A stretch of 64,000 nt of DNA from positions 310,001-374,000 of the forward strand of contig NZ_PCPZ01000004.1 in NCBI RefSeq assembly GCF_002979865.1, read 5' to 3'. The notes under the pieces are model-generated. The model was not told where the DNA came from. It did not search any database and saw only the letters and a program-made list of their open reading frames with translations. Positions 61,501 through 64,000 of this stretch are shown here, piece after piece (position 1 is the first letter of the stretch; every line of letters starts with the position of its first letter). This DNA is from Arthrobacter sp. MYb214. Lineage in GTDB: Bacteria; Actinomycetota; Actinomycetes; Actinomycetales; Micrococcaceae. The translations under genes were made by a program, and so were the position numbers.

Positions 61501-61539
61501 CGCCGTGCCGGCCGGGAACAATTCCCGGCCTGCACGGCG
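61501..61539 (+). terminator. Intrinsic hairpin after fdhA
   Basis: Arms of 18 bp (CGCCGTGCcGGCCGGGAA with TTCCCGGCCtGCACGGCG, one mismatch) surround CAA, 20 bases after the fdhA stop. Further GC-rich repeats follow to about 61590. Confidence 0.75.
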
Positions 61540-61680
61540 CACTTCCGGCCGGCTCTTGAGCCCGGCCGATTTGCCGGCCCCGGCCACCACTCACGAGCAA
61601 ACCCGGGACCCCGGCTGATTCGGCGCGCCCGCATTCCCCTGCCGGCCCGCCACCTATTGCCTTTATTGAAGGAAACCGAA

Positions 61681-63552
61681 ATGAAACGCACTGAGCAACC
61701 CGTGAACGACCTGGTCAGCGAGCTGCACTCGGCTCGCCGGCGCCGGCCCAGAAGATACCTGTCCTCCGGCACCGACTACTGGGTCTTCGGCATTGCCGGA
61801 CTCCTCGCCCTGGCGTTCATCGCCTGGGGCTTCGCTTCGCCCGAAGGGCTGGGCTCCGCGGCCGGGAAGGCCCTCGACTGGGTGATTACAAACACCGGCT
61901 GGGTCTTCGTGATCGCCGCGACCGTTTTCACCCTGTTCGTGCTGGTGGTCGCGGCCAAGAGCTTCGGGCGCATCCCGCTGGGCAAGGACGGGGAGAAGCC
62001 GCAGTTCAGCACGGTTTCCTGGATCTCGATGATGTTCGCCACCGGCATGGGCATCGGGCTGGTCTTCTACGGGGTGGGCGAACCGCTGTACTTCTACATG
62101 TCTCCGCCGCCGGAAACCGTGGGCGGGCAGACCTCGGCCGCGGTGGGCACGGCCATGGGCACCACCATGTTCCACTGGACGCTGTTCCCCTGGGCCATGT
62201 ACGCGATTGTCGGGCTGGGCATGGCCTACGGCAGCTTCCGGCTGGGCCGCCCGCAGCTGTTCTCCTCGATGTTCACCTCGATCTTCGGCGAAAGGGTCGT
62301 CCACGGCTGGGGCGGGAAGACGATCAACATCCTGGCTATCCTGGCCACGCTTTTCGGCTCGGCCTGCTCGCTGGGGCTCGGCGCGCTGCAGATCGGCGGC
62401 GGCATCCAGTCCGCCGGGCTGCTGTCCTCGGTGGGTTCGGGGGTCCTGGTACTGATCATTGCGGTGCTCACCGCCTTGTTCGTGGCCTCGGCCGTCTCCG
62501 GAATCGAGCGCGGCATCCAGTGGCTGTCCAATATCAACATGGTGCTGGCGGTGATCCTGGCGCTGATCGTGTTCATCGGCGGGCCGACGCTGTTCATCCT
62601 GAACGTGATTCCCAATGCGGTGGGCTCCTTCATCGCGGATCTGCCGGAAATGGCATCGCGGACCGCGGCTTCCGGGGACGGCGACATGGCCGCCTGGCTT
62701 TCCTCCTGGACCATCTTCTACTGGGCCTGGTGGGTTTCCTGGACCCCGTTCGTGGGCCTGTTCATCGCGCGGATCTCGCGCGGGCGCAGCATCCGCCAGT
62801 TCGTCACCGGGGTGCTGCTGGTACCTTCCACCGTCACGCTGTTCTGGTTCGCCATCTTCGGCGGCGGCGCCATCGGCCTGCAGGAGCGGGCCGAGCGCAA
62901 CGGGGATATGGGTCAGGCGCTGGCCCAGATGGTGGACGGGGCCCCGGACATCGACTTCAACTCGGTGCTCTTCGAGCTGCTGGGCGCACTGCCATTCCCC
63001 GAATGGTTCTCCATTGCGCTGATGGCTCTGGCCGTGGTGCTGATTGCCATCTTCTTCGTCACCGGGGCGGACTCCGCCTCGATCGTGATGGGCGCGCTGA
63101 GCGAACGCGGCGCGCAGGAGCCCTCGAAGAAGTCGGTGGTCTTCTGGGGCGTCTCGGTGGGAGCGGTGGCCGCGGTCATGCTGCTGGCCGGCGGGGACCA
63201 TCCGGCGGCGGCCCTGAACGGGCTGAAGAACATCACCATCGTCTCGGCGCTGCCCTTCGTGCTGGTGATGCTGTTGCTGTGCGTGGCGCTGTGGAAGGAC
63301 CTGTGCCGTGATCCGCTGGTGCTGCGCGGCAAGGTGGCGATGGAGGTGCTGGAGCAGGCGGTGGATGACGGAATCGACCGCCACGAAGGCGAGCAGTTCA
63401 GCCTGATGACCAGGGAGAACTCCATTGTGGCCGCGTCGGGCCTGCCGGCTGGAGACCGGCCGGAGCCGGTGGCCCAGGAGCTGGAAGCCCCGGTGCGCGA
63501 ACCGCAGCCGCGGCCCGAAACTGATCTGGAACCCGAGGGCGCCGGCCGCTAG
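61681..63552 (+). CDS. BCCT-family glycine betaine transporter
   Basis: This 623-residue transporter has twelve spans, with the sodium-coupling glycine motif GMGIG (122-126) in GMGIGLVFYGVGEP. The aromatic substrate box is FYWAWWVSWTPF (Trp348, Trp350, Trp351, Trp354). These match sodium-driven betaine carriers such as BetP/OpuD. A cytoplasmic tail of about 80 residues, acidic and proline-rich, follows the last span and may sense osmotic strength. AAGGAAA precedes the ATG. It would feed betaine to GbcAB. Confidence 0.92.
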   Translation: MKRTEQPVNDLVSELHSARRRRPRRYLSSGTDYWVFGIAGLLALAFIAWGFASPEGLGSAAGKALDWVITNTGWVFVIAATVFTLFVLVVAAKSFGRIPLGKDGEKPQFSTVSWISMMFATGMGIGLVFYGVGEPLYFYMSPPPETVGGQTSAAVGTAMGTTMFHWTLFPWAMYAIVGLGMAYGSFRLGRPQLFSSMFTSIFGERVVHGWGGKTINILAILATLFGSACSLGLGALQIGGGIQSAGLLSSVGSGVLVLIIAVLTALFVASAVSGIERGIQWLSNINMVLAVILALIVFIGGPTLFILNVIPNAVGSFIADLPEMASRTAASGDGDMAAWLSSWTIFYWAWWVSWTPFVGLFIARISRGRSIRQFVTGVLLVPSTVTLFWFAIFGGGAIGLQERAERNGDMGQALAQMVDGAPDIDFNSVLFELLGALPFPEWFSIALMALAVVLIAIFFVTGADSASIVMGALSERGAQEPSKKSVVFWGVSVGAVAAVMLLAGGDHPAAALNGLKNITIVSALPFVLVMLLLCVALWKDLCRDPLVLRGKVAMEVLEQAVDDGIDRHEGEQFSLMTRENSIVAASGLPAGDRPEPVAQELEAPVREPQPRPETDLEPEGAGR

Positions 63553-63579
63553 CGGCCGGTTCGCGTCCCCGGCATCCAG

Positions 63580-64000
63580 CTAGGGGGCGCGGCGCAGGGC
63601 CTGCTCGAAGTGGGCCACATGCTCGGAGACCAGCCGCGCTGCCAGCTGCGCGTCGCCGTCGAGGATGGCGCGCAGCAGGGCCGAATGCTCGGAAATGTGC
63701 TCTGCGATCGGAGGCATCTGGTCGATGACCAGGCACCAGATCCGGGTCACCAGATTATCCAGGCGCACCAGGGTTTCCTCCAGGTACTTGTTGGCCGCCG
63801 CTTTGTAGATGAGCCGGTGGATGCGCACATCCAGCAACAGCAGCGAACGCTGGTCCAGGGCGGGATCCAGGGCATCGATCTGCTGCAGGTAACTGGCCAG
63901 CTGCTCGCGGATCTGCGGGTCCTTGTTCGCGGCCGCGTTGCGCGCGGCCAGCGGCTCGAGCACCTGGCGCATTTCGGAGATGTAGTTCAGCTCATGGAAA
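63580..64000 (-). CDS. GntR-family regulator, FCD C-terminal part (runs off window)
   Basis: The last 140 residues of a FadR-subfamily regulator are present: FHELNYISEMRQVLEPLAARNAA opens the FCD ligand domain, followed by DVRIHRLIYKAAANKYLEETL and EHSALLRAILDGDAQLAARLVSEHVAHFE with metal-binding His residues. The frame is open to base 64000, so the DNA-binding domain lies beyond the window. It converges on the BCCT gene and may regulate this cluster. Confidence 0.85.
   Translation of the reverse strand, partial: FHELNYISEMRQVLEPLAARNAAANKDPQIREQLASYLQQIDALDPALDQRSLLLLDVRIHRLIYKAAANKYLEETLVRLDNLVTRIWCLVIDQMPPIAEHISEHSALLRAILDGDAQLAARLVSEHVAHFEQALRRAP

Overview
The window is a high-GC, gene-dense actinobacterial chromosome segment. 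The gene content points to the Micrococcaceae, an Arthrobacter or Glutamicibacter relative: actinobacterial Asp23 stress genes, a class C sortase pilus locus, an Arthrobacter-type dimethylglycine oxidase and an allantoin/glyoxylate module. This placement is inference from gene families, not a database result. No rRNA, tRNA or CRISPR array is visible.

Layout. 1-5.8 kb: the 5' end of a metallo-beta-lactamase-fold hydrolase, two DUF202 membrane proteins, small unknown proteins, two tandem related membrane proteins and an MFS transporter. 5.8-11.5 kb: a minus-strand operon (TetR regulator, both methylcrotonyl-CoA carboxylase-type subunits, MaoC hydratase, CitE-like lyase) for leucine or other branched-chain catabolism. 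11.7-14.1 kb: a Tat-exported beta-carbonic anhydrase lipoprotein and an MFS transporter. 14.1-17.9 kb: an envelope-stress module in which an ECF sigma factor and a zinc-finger/Asp23-like putative anti-sigma factor diverge from an Asp23, small membrane protein, Asp23, two anchor proteins and GlsB array. 19.2-23.2 kb: an iron-siderophore ABC importer with a candidate iron box. 23.4-25.8 kb: small genes, including an HD-domain protein fused to the tail of a flavin monooxygenase. 25.9-34.2 kb: an allantoin/glyoxylate module (racemase, NCS1 permease, hyi, glxR, gcl, allB). 34.8-37.8 kb: a decayed tract with an IS3-family remnant and broken M23 peptidase and lipoprotein genes.

38.2-47.5 kb: a pilus locus (class C sortase, LPMTG major pilin, large IPLTG adhesin). 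Facing away from it across a 1.5-kb gap is a membrane-tethered ECF sigma factor. That protein carries a zinc-finger anti-sigma-like segment, a membrane segment, about 52 tandem TxEP tetrapeptides and a C-terminal domain. It is the most striking gene here and may sense the envelope or the pili. 47.5-50.4 kb: an ASCH protein, a MhuD-like haem-degrading enzyme, and a MarR/MFS efflux pair.

50.7-64 kb: glycine betaine catabolism. A BCCT transporter imports betaine. A Rieske oxygenase (GbcA) and its reductase (GbcB) demethylate it to dimethylglycine, releasing formaldehyde for FdhA. Dimethylglycine oxidase then passes one-carbon units to tetrahydrofolate. An FchA-like cyclohydrolase and a FolD that lacks its catalytic lysine appear to form a split route oxidising methylene-THF. 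LysR and GntR regulators flank the set, and candidate operators lie before the C1 genes and before fdhA.
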